The translations under genes were made by a program, and so were the position numbers. Shown here piece after piece: positions 28,032 through 35,596 of a stretch of DNA of 64,000 bases. Position 1 is the stretch's first letter; every line of letters begins with the position of its first letter. The DNA is taken from assembly GCA_963718305.1 (NCBI GenBank), contig CAVQZG010000010.1:558001-622000 (forward strand). Reading direction: 5' to 3'. The notes beneath the pieces are model-generated. The model did not search any database. It was not told the DNA's origin and worked only from the letters and a program-made list of their open reading frames with translations. This stretch comes from RYN-230 sp963718305. GTDB lineage: Bacteria; Actinomycetota; Actinomycetes; Streptosporangiales; Streptosporangiaceae.

Positions 28032-28901
28032 ATGAGCAAGCTCAGCCTGGGACCGGTCGGCATGGCGCTGAACGTCTCGCCCGATGACACGTATCTCCGG
28101 GAAGCGGCGGAGGCTGAGGAACTCGGGTACTCCGCGATCTGGCTGCCTGGTGGGCAGATCGACAGCCTCGGCCGGATCGCGCAGATCGTCGGGGCCACCA
28201 CGTCCGTCCCTGTGGTGCCCGGCATCATCCCGGTGGATGTCTACCGGCCCGCCGCGGTCGTGCAGCTCCACGCGCAGCTGCAGGCCAGCGCGCCGGGCCG
28301 CTTCCTCGTCGGCCTGGGCGGCCCGCAGCAGCCCCGCCCGCTGCGGCCGCTCAACGACTACCTCGACGCACTCGACCGGGCCGAGCCGCCGGTCCCGGCC
28401 GGACGGCGGATCCTGGCCGCACTCGGCCCCCGCAAGCTCGAGCTGGCCAGGGACCGGGCCGCCGGGGCGGTAGCGCTGCTGGTCACCCCCGCCTACACCG
28501 AGCAGGCGCGGCGCGTCCTGGGCCGCGAGTCCGCCCTGATCATCAGCCAGATGCTGGTCCTCGATACCGACGCCGCGCGGGCCCGTCAGGTGGCCCGCGG
28601 GCCGCTGAGCTTCCTGTCCGGCGTCAGCGGGTACCGGGCCAACTTCGCCCGGATGGGGTTCACCGACCGCGACATCGCCAGCCTCAGTGACCGGCTCGTC
28701 GATGAGCTGGTGACCTGGGGCAGCGCGGACCGGATCGCGGCGCGGGTCCGCGAGCACCTGGCCGCCGGGGCGGACCAGGTCGCGCTCACCGTCCTCAGCC
28801 AGGACGGGGCAGCCCGGCCCCATCGAGGCCGCCCGGGAACTCGCCGGCGCTTCCCCGCTGACCTCCGGCCGGGGCACGATGGCGGTGATGGAATCCGATG
28901 A
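28032..28901 (+). CDS. LLM-class (F420-type, TIGR03620-like) oxidoreductase with apparent 3' frameshift
   Basis: Luciferase-like flavin/F420-dependent oxidoreductase of about 260 residues in its conserved part: MSKLSLGPVGMALNVSPDD, AEAEELGYSAIWLPGGQID, VVPGIIPVDVYRPAAVVQLH, PGRFLVGLGG. After ADQVALTVLSQDG the reading becomes Arg/Pro-rich and loses family similarity, while frame 1 offers QPGPIEAARELAGAS, the normal ending. One extra G in the run 28806-28809 accounts for this. In the corrected frame there is no stop before the following methyltransferase, so a second error nearby is possible. Substrate unknown. Confidence 0.85.
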   Translation: MSKLSLGPVGMALNVSPDDTYLREAAEAEELGYSAIWLPGGQIDSLGRIAQIVGATTSVPVVPGIIPVDVYRPAAVVQLHAQLQASAPGRFLVGLGGPQQPRPLRPLNDYLDALDRAEPPVPAGRRILAALGPRKLELARDRAAGAVALLVTPAYTEQARRVLGRESALIISQMLVLDTDAARARQVARGPLSFLSGVSGYRANFARMGFTDRDIASLSDRLVDELVTWGSADRIAARVREHLAAGADQVALTVLSQDGAARPHRGRPGTRRRFPADLRPGHDGGDGIR

Positions 28902-29541
28902 TGCAGCCCGGCGGGCCCGGCAGCGCGACCTCGTCCGCCGTGGCTACGACCGCATCTCGCTGGCGTACCGCAGCGACGAGGGCGACGCAGCCGGCACCTC
29001 CGCCGAGGACGTCAGCCGGTACGCCGGCTGGGTAGCGGACCTGGCGGGCCTGCTGCGGCCCGGCGCCCGGGTCGTGGACCTGGGCTGCGGCGCGGGCATA
29101 CCAGCCACCCGCGAGCTGGCCACCCGCGGGCTGCAGGTCCTCGGCGTCGATTTCTCCGCCGTCCAGCTCCGCCGGGCCCGGCGGCTCGTTCCCGGGGCCC
29201 GGCTGGTCCAGGCCGACATGACCGCAATGCAGCTGAGGCCGGCCAGCACCGACGCCGTGGTGTCCTTCTACGCCCTGATCCACGTGCCCGTGGCTGACCA
29301 GCAGGCGCTGTTCCCGCGGATCCGGGACTGGCTCCGCCCGGGCGGCTACTTCCTGGCCACCGTCGGGGCCACCCGGTGGACCGGCACCGCGCGGTACCTG
29401 GGCGCCGACATGTTCTGGGAGCACGCCGACACCGGGACGTACCTCCGCTGGTTCGAGGCGGCGCGGTTCACGCCCCTGTGGCACCGCTACGTCCCCGACG
29501 GGGACAGCGGCCACACCCTCATCCTGGCCCGGGCCGCCTGA
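28879..29541 (+). CDS. Class I SAM-dependent methyltransferase
   Basis: A 220-residue methyltransferase with motif I VVDLGCGAGIPATRELATRG, acidic strand end VLGVDFSAVQL, ARLVQADMTAMQLRPAS and post-motif RIRDWLRPGGYFLATVG. ATG 28879 or ATG 28888 could be the start; the region before them overlaps the end of the LLM oxidoreductase. The overlap suggests coupled expression, although the upstream frameshift clouds the junction. Small-molecule substrate likely but unknown. Confidence 0.88.
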   Translation: MAVMESDDAARRARQRDLVRRGYDRISLAYRSDEGDAAGTSAEDVSRYAGWVADLAGLLRPGARVVDLGCGAGIPATRELATRGLQVLGVDFSAVQLRRARRLVPGARLVQADMTAMQLRPASTDAVVSFYALIHVPVADQQALFPRIRDWLRPGGYFLATVGATRWTGTARYLGADMFWEHADTGTYLRWFEAARFTPLWHRYVPDGDSGHTLILARAA

Positions 29542-29574
29542 CCATCAGGACACGAGGGTCGGTAGGGTCCGGGC

Positions 29575-30267
29575 ATGGACTCTGCGGGCTACCTGGGCCA
29601 CTTGCAGCGCGACCTTGGCGCCTTCGGGGAGTGCCTGGCCGGGGACCTGGCGGTGCCGGTCGAGCCGTGCGGTGACTGGACCCTGTACGACCTCGCCGAC
29701 CATCTGGGCCAGGGCAACCTGTGGGCCGCGGTGGCGGTGACCGAGAAACGCGGCGACTACGAGGGACCCGCGGCGCCCCGCGATCGCGCGGAACTGGTGA
29801 CCTGGTTCAGCGGCACCGCCGGCGTCCTGCTCGCAGCCCTGGATACCGAGCCGTCCGCGAGCGCGTGGACGATCGCCCCGCCGCCCACCGCCGCGTTCTG
29901 GCAGCGCCGCAGATGCCTGGAAACCCTGGTCCACCGATGGGATGCCCAGCACGCGCTCGGGATTGCGGGCCAGCTGGACCCGGCGCTGGCCGACGACGGG
30001 ATCGCCGAGGTCGTCGACGTCATCGCCCCGCGCCAGGTCCGGCTCGGCCGCAGCAGCGCCCCCTCGCACGCGGTCCGCCTCTGCGCCGGGGACACCGGTT
30101 CATCCTGGATTCTCGGTCCCGGCGAGCCAGTGGCCACCATCGCGGGCACCGCGGCCAGCCTGCTGCTCATGCTGTGGGGCAGGCTCCCCGCCGATGACCC
30201 GGCGATCGCCTGGGAAGGTGACCGCCGGACGGCCCAGGCTGCCCTGGGCGGGGCGCTGGTCCCCTGA
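29575..30267 (+). CDS. Maleylpyruvate isomerase family mycothiol-dependent enzyme
   Basis: A 230-residue MDMPI/DinB-fold protein. N-terminal metal-binding domain with CGDWTLYDLADHLGQGNLWA (His ligand), then CLETLVHRWDAQHALG (second His region and Asp), and a C-terminal MDMPI_C-like beta domain (HAVRLCAGDTGSSWIL, PVATIAGTAASLLLMLWGRL). This is the classic two-domain architecture of mycothiol-dependent enzymes in actinobacteria. Substrate unknown. Its 3' end is overlapped by the antisense DUF397 reading. Confidence 0.9.
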   Translation: MDSAGYLGHLQRDLGAFGECLAGDLAVPVEPCGDWTLYDLADHLGQGNLWAAVAVTEKRGDYEGPAAPRDRAELVTWFSGTAGVLLAALDTEPSASAWTIAPPPTAAFWQRRRCLETLVHRWDAQHALGIAGQLDPALADDGIAEVVDVIAPRQVRLGRSSAPSHAVRLCAGDTGSSWILGPGEPVATIAGTAASLLLMLWGRLPADDPAIAWEGDRRTAQAALGGALVP

Positions 30268-30481
30268 ACGGCGGGGCGGCCAGGACGTCGAAGTCCTCGC
30301 TTTTAACCCGGTCCAGGAACACGGCCCACTCCCCCGGCGTGAACACCAGCGGATCCCGGCCCGGGAACTTGGAGTCACGGACCAGGATGTTGATGCCTTC
30401 TGCTCCCCGCCGCCAGGCGATCTCCACGCAGTTGCCGTTGCTGTGGCTGGATTTGCGCCACAGCGGCGCTGAACTGTTCAT
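30167..30481 (-). CDS. DUF397 domain protein with extended C terminus
   Basis: The first 65 residues match DUF397: WRKSSHSNGNCVEIAWRRG, INILVRDSKFPGRDPLVFTP, GEWAVFLDRVKSEDFDVLA. A further 39 Pro/Arg/Gly-rich residues run antisense to the preceding gene and are probably not conserved. DUF397 proteins usually sit beside an XRE/MmyB-type helix-turn-helix gene and act with it in developmental regulation. No such partner lies next to this one, so it is an orphan. Starts at ATG 30481. Confidence 0.8.
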   Translation of the reverse strand: MNSSAPLWRKSSHSNGNCVEIAWRRGAEGINILVRDSKFPGRDPLVFTPGEWAVFLDRVKSEDFDVLAAPPFRGPAPRPGQPGPSGGHLPRRSPGHRRGACPTA

Positions 30482-30673
30482 CTGACCGGCGCCCTTCGTT
30501 AGCGGGCCGCCAGCGGGTCCCGCTGCCTGGCCGCGGTACCAGCCTGCGCCGTGCGCCCTGACGGCAGGCTTGCACTCGCCCTGATGCCTGCCTTGCCGCC
30601 CAGGTCACGCCGGCCCTGAGCGGCCCGGAAAACCAGGACGTGCCGCCGGGCGTGAGCCCCTATCCTCTGGGGT

Positions 30674-32113
30674 GTGGCGCACGATGAACGCGGAGTAACC
30701 GCGCAGAGCGAGGACTTCTCGGCCTGGTACAACGAGGTCGTCTTCAAGGCCGAGCTGGTGGAACGCGGCCCGGTCCGGGGCACGATGGTGATCCGTCCCT
30801 ACGGGTACCGGATGTGGGAGCTGCTGCAGGCCGACATCGACCGGCGGATCAAGGAGACCGGTCACGTCAACGCCTACTTCCCGCTGCTGATCCCGGAGAG
30901 CTACCTGCAGCGCGAGGCCGAGCACGTGGAGGGGTTCGCGCCGGAACTGGCGGTCGTCACCCACGCGGGCGGCAAGGAGCTCGAGGAACCGCTGATCGTC
31001 CGGCCGACGTCGGAGACGATCATCGGCGAGATGATGGCCAAGTGGATCAGCTCCTACCGTGACCTGCCGTTGCTGCTCAACCAGTGGGCGAACGTGGTCC
31101 GCTGGGAGATGCGGCCGCGGATGTTCCTGCGCACCACGGAGTTCTTGTGGCAGGAGGGTCACACCGCCCACGCCGATGAAGCCGGCGCGATGCGGGAGAC
31201 CATGCTCGCGCTCGACCTCTACGAGCAGGTGTCCAGGGACGTGGCCGCCATGCCGGTGATCGCGGGCGAGAAGACGCCCGGCGAGCGGTTCCCGGGCGCC
31301 AGGCGGACCTACACGATCGAGGGCATGATGCGCGACGGCCGGGCGCTGCAGTCCGGCACGTCGCACTACATGGGCACGAACTTCGCCAAGGCCTTCAACA
31401 TCCAGTACGCCGCGGAGAGCGGCGAGCTGGAGCTGTGCCACACCACCTCGTGGGGCATGGCCACCCGCATGATCGGCGGAGTGATCATGACGCACGGGGA
31501 CGACAAGGGCCTCGTGCTGCCGCCGCTGCTCGCTCCCTACCAGGTGGTGATCGTCCCGATCGGCCGGGGCGACCAGGCGGAGCAGATCCTGCCGCACGTT
31601 CAGGATCTAGCCGGGCGGCTGCGCCGGGCTGGCATCAGGACGCACGTGGACGACCGGCCGCAGCTCTCCCCCGGTTTCAAGTTCAACGACTGGGAGATGC
31701 GCGGCGTGCCGGTCCGGCTGGAGCTCGGCCCCCGGGATCTGGCGGCGGGCACGGCGCTGATGGCCACCCGGCTCGGCGAGGGGAAGACACCCGTTTCTCT
31801 CGACTCCGCGCCGGGCAGGCTGGCCGCCGAACTGTCGGCCTTCCAGGACTTGCTGCTGCGGCGGGCCACCGAGTTCCGCGAGGGGCGGACGCGCACGGTG
31901 GACTCGTGGGACGAGTTCGCCGGGGCGGTTGCGACCGGCTGGGCCCGCGCGTTCCACTGCGGCCAGCCGGACTGCGAGGACGACATCAAGGCCGCCACGT
32001 CCGCCACGCCGCGTGTCATCCCCACCGACGGCGAGCCAGAGCAGGGCAGGTGCGTCCGCTGCGACCGGCCGTCCGCGTATGGGAAGCGGCTGATCTTCGG
32101 CCGGGCGTACTAG
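30674..32113 (+). CDS. proS: Prolyl-tRNA synthetase (archaeal/eukaryotic-type, ProS type 3)
   Basis: A 479-residue class II aminoacyl-tRNA synthetase that charges tRNA(Pro). Motif 1 region VRGTMVIRPYGYRMWELLQ, the proline site RPTSETIIGEMMAKW, motif 2 WEMRPRMFLRTTEFLWQEGH, motif 3 GGVIMTHGDDKGLVLPPLLA, an anticodon-binding domain (YQVVIVPIGRG onward), and a C-terminal zinc-binding tail with cysteines in FHCGQPDCEDD and GRCVRCDRPSAYGKRLIFGR AY at the end. No bacterial editing insertion is present, which defines the shorter type 3 form. GTG 30674 is the start. It overlaps the GH16 gene tail to tail by four bases. Confidence 0.96.
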   Translation: MAHDERGVTAQSEDFSAWYNEVVFKAELVERGPVRGTMVIRPYGYRMWELLQADIDRRIKETGHVNAYFPLLIPESYLQREAEHVEGFAPELAVVTHAGGKELEEPLIVRPTSETIIGEMMAKWISSYRDLPLLLNQWANVVRWEMRPRMFLRTTEFLWQEGHTAHADEAGAMRETMLALDLYEQVSRDVAAMPVIAGEKTPGERFPGARRTYTIEGMMRDGRALQSGTSHYMGTNFAKAFNIQYAAESGELELCHTTSWGMATRMIGGVIMTHGDDKGLVLPPLLAPYQVVIVPIGRGDQAEQILPHVQDLAGRLRRAGIRTHVDDRPQLSPGFKFNDWEMRGVPVRLELGPRDLAAGTALMATRLGEGKTPVSLDSAPGRLAAELSAFQDLLLRRATEFREGRTRTVDSWDEFAGAVATGWARAFHCGQPDCEDDIKAATSATPRVIPTDGEPEQGRCVRCDRPSAYGKRLIFGRAY

Positions 32114-32880
32114 TGGTCGCCGGGCGGAGCGTAGAGCCGGATGTAGTCGATCAGCATGGTCTGCGGAAACCTGGTCGACCGGTCCGGGGGCTGGGATGCG
32201 ACCCCGCCGACAGCCACGTTGACCAGCAGGAAGAAGTCATGATCGAAGACCCACGGCTTTCCGCGCAGGTCCGCGGGCGTGACGGTGTGATAGTGCCTGC
32301 CATTGACGTACCAGCGGATCCGGCCAGGTTCCCAGCTGACGGAATAGACGCAGAAGTCCTTTTCCAGGGCTGAGCCCATACGGCGCGAGGCCGCGATACC
32401 CAGGGCGCCGGAATACCCGGGCCCGTGCACCGCTCCCTGGACCACACGCTGGCCAGTCCCGAAATACTCCATCACATCGATCTCACCGCACCCCGGCCAT
32501 CCGGTGCGGTCAAAATCCTGGCCGAGCATCCAGAACCCCGGCCAGATCCCGCGGGCGACCGGGATCTTGATCCGCGCCTGGACCAGGCCGTAGCGGAACG
32601 ACACCCGGTCCTTGCTGATCAGCCGCGCGGAGGTGTAGGCGCAGCCGCCGGATGACTGGCCGGCCGCCTGCCGCACCACGATAGCCAGATGGCCCGCACC
32701 ATCCAGCGCCGCGTTGCCGGTGCTGTCGGTGTAGTACTGCAACTCCTGGTTACCCCACCCGTGACCGCCGGTCTCCGGCAGCCAGAAGCGGGGGTCTGGT
32801 GCCAAGCCCGCCGCACCGTCGAACTCGTCCGACCACACCAGGGAATACGCGGCGAACTCGCTCCCCAGGCCGTTGCTCAT
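32110..32880 (-). CDS. Glycoside hydrolase family 16 protein
   Basis: A 256-residue beta-jelly-roll glycosidase. The catalytic E-x-D-x-x-E motif is intact in GCGEIDVMEYFG. Other GH16 landmarks are LVWSDEFDGAAG, WGNQELQYYTDSTGNAALDG, ARIKIPVARGIWPGFWMLG and VYSVSWEPGRIRWYVNGRHY. These fit beta-1,3-glucanase-like members that cleave glucans or galactans. No signal peptide precedes SLVWSDEF, although most relatives are secreted. ATG 32880 has ggagg ten bases upstream. Convergent with proS. Confidence 0.9.
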   Translation of the reverse strand: MSNGLGSEFAAYSLVWSDEFDGAAGLAPDPRFWLPETGGHGWGNQELQYYTDSTGNAALDGAGHLAIVVRQAAGQSSGGCAYTSARLISKDRVSFRYGLVQARIKIPVARGIWPGFWMLGQDFDRTGWPGCGEIDVMEYFGTGQRVVQGAVHGPGYSGALGIAASRRMGSALEKDFCVYSVSWEPGRIRWYVNGRHYHTVTPADLRGKPWVFDHDFFLLVNVAVGGVASQPPDRSTRFPQTMLIDYIRLYAPPGDH

Positions 32881-32916
32881 CCAGCCCCGCCCTCCGCTCA
32901 GTCATCGGACTAACTA

Positions 32917-32931
32917 TTGACATGGTACAAT
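32917..32931 (+). promoter_or_regulatory. Candidate promoter elements for the small membrane protein gene
   Basis: TTGACA (32917-32922) and TGG-TACAAT (32923-32931) occur in a rare AT-rich gap between divergent genes. The spacing is too short for them to be partners; TACAAT with its upstream TGG could act as an extended -10, placing transcription start near 32937 and the ATG at 32960. The same stretch is partly palindromic (ATTG...CAAT), so regulator binding is possible. Confidence 0.35.
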
Positions 32932-32959
32932 TGTCTGTCCTTAACGGCAGGATGCACGC

Positions 32960-33436
32960 ATGAATATTGAGCAAAGACGCATACTTTTCAGAACCGCAGA
33001 TATATTGATAACCCTGACGGCAATTTTTTTCCTGCTCTATCTGTTCGTGGGATCCACGAGGCACCCGGATGCACGTTCCGCGCCACCACGAACTGGTAAC
33101 CAGGATGCTAACTATACCAATTTGACTACCTCATGCACAGGCGGCTTCTCCAACCAGCGCACCGTAGACGGTAAAACCCAGGTCGCGTCGCACGGAGCAC
33201 CGTTCAATGCCTATCAGCTGACCTTCACCAATAGTGGCAATACTGTCGTGACGATCTACGGCGTCGCGGTGGATCTGGCTGATTATCAGCACCACGTCTT
33301 CGCCCGGCCGCACGACAATAACTTGGATCACGGTGCTGGGATAACCCTCGGCACGGGCCAGTCTCGGCAAATTGTGGAAACCGCCGGAGCTACCAATCCG
33401 GTAGCTTCATGCGAAGTTGTCAGCTGGCAACCTTAA
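32960..33436 (+). CDS. Low-GC membrane-anchored hypothetical protein
   Basis: A 158-residue protein with one N-terminal membrane helix (ILITLTAIFFLLYLFVG) and an exported domain of about 120 residues that is rich in Asn, Thr and Gly (ANYTNLTTSCTGGFSNQRTV, FNAYQLTFTNSGNTVVTIYG, with two cysteines). The outer part looks beta-rich, but I recognise no family. Base composition is about 45-50% GC, the lowest in the window, and codons ending in A or T abound, which points to horizontal origin. Convergent with the cell-wall protein gene at 33468. Confidence 0.72.
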   Translation: MNIEQRRILFRTADILITLTAIFFLLYLFVGSTRHPDARSAPPRTGNQDANYTNLTTSCTGGFSNQRTVDGKTQVASHGAPFNAYQLTFTNSGNTVVTIYGVAVDLADYQHHVFARPHDNNLDHGAGITLGTGQSRQIVETAGATNPVASCEVVSWQP

Positions 33437-33467
33437 CATTAACGCTGGCCATATACCTGCACCAGTG

Positions 33468-33950
33468 TCAGCGGTTCCGGATGACTCTTCTGCGGTAGAG
33501 CATGCTCGCGGCCCCGGCCAGAATCGCCGCCACCCCGAGGCCGAAGAGCAGCGGATCCTGGAACCCGGCCGTGCCGCCGCCGCCGGTGGCCGGGGCCACG
33601 GCGGGAACCGGGCTGGCTGGACTGGGCTCGACGATGCCTGATGCGTATGCGGCGCTGGGCGTCGGCGTGGGCGTATGCGCCGATGCCGATGCCGGCGCCG
33701 GCGTCACCGATTCGGTGGCTGTAGGGCTGCCGCTGGCACTCGCGGGGGCAGTAGCCGTGCTACTAGCTGAGCTAGAAGATGTTGGCGAGCCGGTTCCGCC
33801 GGGTGAGAATGAGGGAGATGCCCCAGCCGAAGGCGTGGATCCCGAGCAAGCCGAAAGGGCTATGGAGGCGAGCAATGCCATGGTGCTGAACCCGGTGATG
33901 GCCCACCTCGCGCTGAGCCCCGGCCTCGCGCTGGCTGTGCGCACCTTCAT
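33468..33950 (-). CDS. Pro/Ser/Thr-rich surface protein with lipobox and sortase-type C-terminal sorting signal
   Basis: A 160-residue exported protein. The N-terminal signal (residues 1-35) ends in LLASIALSAC, a lipobox with Cys35. Residues 36-118 are low-complexity Ser/Thr/Ala/Pro, typical of wall-spanning stalks. The C terminus has PATGGGGTAG (120-129), a hydrophobic helix (LLFGLGVAAILAGAASMLY) and a basic tail RRRVIRNR, the three-part layout of sortase substrates, with an LPXTG-like motif variant. The divergent class F sortase gene 175 bases away is the probable processing enzyme. Having both a lipobox and a sorting signal is odd. Confidence 0.72.
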   Translation of the reverse strand: MKVRTASARPGLSARWAITGFSTMALLASIALSACSGSTPSAGASPSFSPGGTGSPTSSSSASSTATAPASASGSPTATESVTPAPASASAHTPTPTPSAAYASGIVEPSPASPVPAVAPATGGGGTAGFQDPLLFGLGVAAILAGAASMLYRRRVIRNR

Positions 33951-34125
33951 GGAACCTCCTCACGTGGCGACCCGGCCGTTGACCGCGCTGGCCGAAGACA
34001 CATCCCCGAAACGGCGAGGGCCATAAAGGTCTAGCCCACCTGCGGTCACACGATGACCTGATCACCCTGTAAATATCAGGCTACGGGAGCGGCCCACACT
34101 GGGGAAGTCGCAGCGGAAGGACGGC

Positions 34126-34866
34126 GTGTTGGGGGATTCGGAGTGGCAGCGTGTAGCCGGGTTCCGTGTGGTCATGTCCTGGCCGCAGCCGGGGTGCGCG
34201 CCTCCGCCCACGACTCTGGTACGCCTCCGCACCCGCTTTGCCGGACTAGCCGGTGTCCTTCTCATCATGGCCGGAATCGTCGCGGTCGCTGTCGCCATCG
34301 GCGCCCAGGTCCACGCGCCACGCCCCTCCCTGGCGGCAGCGGGCGCACTGGGGCCATGGGGCGGGGGCCACGGGCCGCGACTGCGGCCCTCACGGCCGGT
34401 GTCGGTCGATATCCCGGCCATTGGCGTGCACTCGAATCTGATGCACCTGGGCGCTAACCCCGACGGCACGATCCAGGTACCGCCGCTTCGGACCCGGGCT
34501 GGCGAGGCGGCCTGGTACAAGTACTCAGCCACGCCCGGCGAGATCGGCACGTCAGTGATCGAAGGTCACGTCGACAATTATCAGGGTCCGGCTGTCTTCT
34601 TCCGGCTGGGCGCGCTCACCCCGGGGGATCGCATCGACGTGACGCTCGCCGACGGGATAACCGCCGTTTTCCGCGTCACCGGCGTACGCGAGTACGCCAA
34701 ATCCAGATTCCCGGCGAAAACCATTTATGGCGCGGCTGGCTACGCGGCCCTGCACCTGATCACGTGCGGCGGCGCGTTCGACTACTCGACCGGCCACTAC
34801 CTCAGCTCCACGGTTGTTTTCGCGTCCCTCACGTCATCGCGGCGGGCGCACCGGGCGGGCGGCTAG
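34126..34866 (+). CDS. Class F sortase
   Basis: A 246-residue membrane-anchored cysteine transpeptidase. One N-terminal membrane helix (AGLAGVLLIMAGIVAVAVAI) is followed by the sortase barrel: SVDIPAIGVHSNLMHLGANP, catalytic His in VIEGHVDNYQGPAVFFRLG (about residue 148), and catalytic Cys in HLITCGGAFDYSTGHY (about 214). The G-x-F-D pattern after TCGG is characteristic of class F. The usual conserved Arg near the end is not obvious in YLSSTVVFA. It probably attaches the divergently encoded 160-residue protein to the wall or another acceptor. Starts considered: GTG 34126 and ATG 34174. Confidence 0.85.
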   Translation: MLGDSEWQRVAGFRVVMSWPQPGCAPPPTTLVRLRTRFAGLAGVLLIMAGIVAVAVAIGAQVHAPRPSLAAAGALGPWGGGHGPRLRPSRPVSVDIPAIGVHSNLMHLGANPDGTIQVPPLRTRAGEAAWYKYSATPGEIGTSVIEGHVDNYQGPAVFFRLGALTPGDRIDVTLADGITAVFRVTGVREYAKSRFPAKTIYGAAGYAALHLITCGGAFDYSTGHYLSSTVVFASLTSSRRAHRAGG

Positions 34867-34887
34867 GTCCGGGCCTATCCTGGCCGG

Positions 34888-35499
34888 GTGCCGATGAGCC
34901 CGGAGGAGTTCTACGCGCACGCGATGCGTGCTGCCGATGCCGAGGGACGGCTGCCGTTGTCCCGGATGACCGCCTGGGACGTGTTCCCGTTCGAGCAGGC
35001 GGGATTGCGGGTGGTTCCCCTGGCCAGGCCGGTGCTGCCCGAACTTGACCGGGTAGGCGAGAACGCCCTGGACTGCCCCGCCTGCACCGCCGGGCGGGCG
35101 CCGGTCTGGTCGGACGAGCACTGGCGCCTGTCGGTGCTCGGGCCATCCGGCGCTCCGCTGATCTTGATGCTCGAGCCTGCCGCCCACCACGACCTGCCGG
35201 ATCTGCCCGACGACCGGGCCCGCGAGATGGGGCTGCTCGTGGTCCGGATCTCGCGGGCCATCGAGTCGCTGCCGCACATCGCCCGCGCGCATGTCTCCCG
35301 GTGGGGAGACGGCGGGGCCCACTTGCATCTGTTCTTTTTCGCCCGCCCGGCCGGGTTCAGCCAGTTGCGCGGAACGTGCCTGGCGATCTGGGACGACCTG
35401 CTGCCCGCGGTCCCCGATGGCCAGCGCGACCAGGACGCCGCCGCCGTCGGCCAGGCCCTGGCCGGCTCCTACGGAGGCCAGGCTCACCCAGTCCCCTGA
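34888..35499 (+). CDS. HIT-like conserved actinobacterial protein
   Basis: A 203-residue protein that resembles the HIT (histidine triad) superfamily. Candidate HIT features are WRLSVLGPSGAPLILMLEPA, HHDLPDLPDDRAREMGLLVV and, near the C terminus, HVSRWGDGGAHLHLFFFARP, with the H-x-H-x-x motif. A Cys pair (CPACTAGRAP) may bind metal. HIT proteins act as nucleotide hydrolases or transferases; activity here is unproven. The reading begins at GTG 34888, 21 bases after the sortase stop; ATG 34894 is an alternative. Confidence 0.72.
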   Translation: MPMSPEEFYAHAMRAADAEGRLPLSRMTAWDVFPFEQAGLRVVPLARPVLPELDRVGENALDCPACTAGRAPVWSDEHWRLSVLGPSGAPLILMLEPAAHHDLPDLPDDRAREMGLLVVRISRAIESLPHIARAHVSRWGDGGAHLHLFFFARPAGFSQLRGTCLAIWDDLLPAVPDGQRDQDAAAVGQALAGSYGGQAHPVP

Positions 35500-35596
35500 C
35501 GCGTGCTCCTGCACCGGGTCCCGCCGCTCATCCGGTGTCCAGGCACTATGCCAAACTAGGCGGTATGGATCACGGGCCTGGCTATGAGTTTTGCCC

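Noticed and set aside
30482..30673. A T-box or other riboswitch upstream of proS
   Set aside because: No T-box sequence or specifier-like stem was recognisable in this gap.
33502..34026. Plus-strand frame opposite the sortase substrate
   Set aside because: The minus-strand protein has a signal sequence, stalk and sorting signal; the plus frame is a low-complexity mirror.
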